DNA from: CBDBJR01 sp965206445
GTDB lineage: Bacteria > Pseudomonadota > Gammaproteobacteria > Arenicellales > Poriferihabitantaceae
DNA length: 64,000 bases
Assembly: GCA_965206445.1 (NCBI GenBank)
Contig: CBDBJR010000002.1
Coordinates: 372,001-436,000 of the forward strand
Direction: 5' to 3'
The position numbers were made by a program, and so were the translations under genes. The notes below the pieces were generated by a model. The model did no database searches and had not been told where the DNA came from. It saw nothing but the letters and a program-made list of their open reading frames with translations. This document shows, piece after piece, positions 30,001-33,000 of the stretch. Position 1 is the first letter of the stretch; every line of letters begins with the position of its first letter.

Positions 30001-33000
30001 ACACGACCGCGGCGCTGGTGTTCAGCTACCCGGTGGCCGTCGGCGACCTCGACATTGACGGTGTGAGCATCGGAGCCGATGCGCTGACCCTGGCCGGCGG
30101 CATGATTCGAGCCGCGGCCGACACCACCGACGCACTGATCACGCACAGTGTGACGCTGCCCAATGCCGCCAAACATAAGGTAGACGGCGTCGCCCCAATG
30201 GTCACCGACCTTGTGCTCGCCGCCGGCCCGTACACGACCGGCGATGCGATCACCCTGACGGCGACCTTCAGCGAACCGGTCACAGTAGACACCGGTAGCG
30301 GTACACCGCAGATACCGATACTCGTCGGCAGCACCTCCCGCCCGGCAATCTACGCCGGCGGCAGCGATTCAATGACGCTGGTATTCACCTACACGGTGAT
30401 GACCGCCGACCACGATGACGATGGTGTGACAGTGGCGATCAACGCCCTGACGGCCAACAGCGACACAATCCAGGACGCCGCCGGCAACGACGCGCTGCTC
30501 GATCACGATGCAATAGCCGCGGCCGTCGCCAATCGAGTGGACACCACCGTGCCGATGCTGAGCACGGCAACAATTGATGGCAGGATACTGACACTGACCT
30601 ACGATGAGGCACTCGACGACAGCTCGGTGCCGGCGCCGGCAGACTACACACTGACACTGGAGGCGGGCGTCGCCCCGACGGTGGACACCGGCGGCGTGAC
30701 TATCCGCGGAACGACGCTGACGCTGACGCTCAGTACAGCCGTGGTATCAACCGACGTAGTGACGCTGGCCTACAGCGCCGGCCCGACCCCGGTGCGCGAT
30801 CAAGCCGGCAACGCCGCCGCCGGGCTAACGACCCAGACGGTAGACAACACCACCGACCCACTGCCGAGCTTTGTCGGCGAGTCGGTGGAGGCGCAGATTT
30901 ACACAGTCGGCGTGGCCGTCGGCCCAGTGCAACTGCCGCTGGCGAGCGGCGGCAACGGAGCGCTGAGCTACACGCTGGCACCAGCGCTGCCGAACGGCCT
31001 GACATTCAATGCGGAGAATCGCCAACTCAGCGGCACGCCGATGGTGGCGCAAAATGCCATCACCTACACCTACACCGTGCGCGACCGCCACGGCAACACC
31101 GATACCATCGACTTCTCGATAGCCATCAACACCAATGCCAATATCATCATCGGCGACACAACCGGTATGGTGGCGGAAGACGATCCGACGGCCACCACCG
31201 CCACCGGCAAGATGACCCTGGCCGGCGGCTTTGTCGCCCACACCGGTGCCGACGCCACGATCGGCACCTACGGCAGCTTTGACCTGACCGCCACCGGCAA
31301 TTGGACCTATACAATGAATAACGGCAACTCCAAAACCCAGGCCCTGGGCGCCGGCGAGCTGGGCACCGATGTCTTTATTGTCGTGTCCGCCACCAACCCC
31401 GACGTGACGCAGGCCGTCACCATCACCGTCACCGGCGTCAATGACGCCCCGATGGCGAACGCCGGGCCGGACCAGCCCGGCGTGACCGCCACCGCCACCG
31501 TCACGCTGGACGGCAGCGGCTCCACCGACCGGGATACCGGCGATACGATTGCCACCTACCTCTGGACGCAAGTCGGCACGCCGGTTGTGGTCCTGAGCGG
31601 CAACGACGTGGTCAGGCCGACCTTCACCGCGCCGGACGTGGCCACCGCCACCGATCTGACCTTCAGGCTGGTGGTCAACGACGGCACTGCGGATTCCGAC
31701 GCTGCCGACGTTATCATTACCGTCAACCCGGCCACCTCCGGCCCGACGCTGCCCGCGCTCGACAATCAAATCTATGCCGTCAACATGCTGATCAACCGCC
31801 TGCAGCTGGCGTCGGGTATGAGCAGCAGAGCGATAGCCTACACCCTGACCGGGCCGGGTGGCGTGCCGGTGGCGGACGCCGTGCCCGGGCTGACCTTTAC
31901 ACCGGGCAACCGCACCCTGTTCGGCACCCCGACCATGGCCGGCCCCGCGGTCACGCTGACCTACACCGCCACCGAAACCGTCGGCATCGGGATCTTTACC
32001 GCCACCGGCACCGCGACCGCGACCTTTACCGTCACCATCATCGAGCCGATTCTGACCGCGCCGGCCAATCAGCGCTATCCGGCCGCCACGGCGATCACGC
32101 CCCTGTTCCTGCCGGAAGTCACGACCGTCGTCGGCACGCCAACCTACACCCTGACCGGGCCGGGTGGCGTGCCGGTGGCGGACGTCGTGCCCGGGCTGAC
32201 CTTTACACCGGGCAGCCGCGCCCTGTTCGGCACCCCGACCATGGCCGGCTCCGCGGTCACGCTGACCTACACCGCCACCGACACCGTCGGCACCGCGACC
32301 GCGACCTTTACCGTCACCATCATCGAGCCGATTCTGACCGCGCCGGCCAATCAGCGCTATCCGGCCGCCACGGCGATCGCGCCCCTGTTCCTGCCGGAAG
32401 TCACGACCGTTGTCGGCACGCCGACCTACACCCTGACCGGCCCGAACGGTGTGGATTTAAGCGAAGTGCCCGGCCTGGCCTTTGCCGCCAACACCCACAC
32501 CCTGTACGGCATGCCAACCATCCCCGCCGCCGCCGTCACGCTGACCTACACCGTCAGCGACAACATCGGTGCCAGCACAGCGACCTTCACCGTCACCATC
32601 ACCGACCCGAGGTTGACCGCGCCGGCCAATCAGAGCTATCCGGCCCACCAGACGATTGCCGACCTGCCCCTGCCGGCCGCCACGACCACCGCCGGCCAAA
32701 CGGTCTACACCCTGACCGGCCAGAACGGCGCGGATTTAAGCGCAGTGCCCGGGTTGCGCTTTGAACCGGGCAGCCGCACCCTGTCCGGCACCCCGACCAC
32801 GGTCGGCGCCACCGTGCTGACCTACACCGTCAGCGACGACATTGGCGCCAGCACAACGACCTTCACCGTCACCATCACCGACCATGCATCGGCGGCGATG
32901 GATGCAATCACGGAGCAACTGAACGCGCAGATACTGCCGCAGGTGATTGCGACCGTGCTGGACGACAGCAACCGCCTGATTATCGAGCGGCTACGCAGCG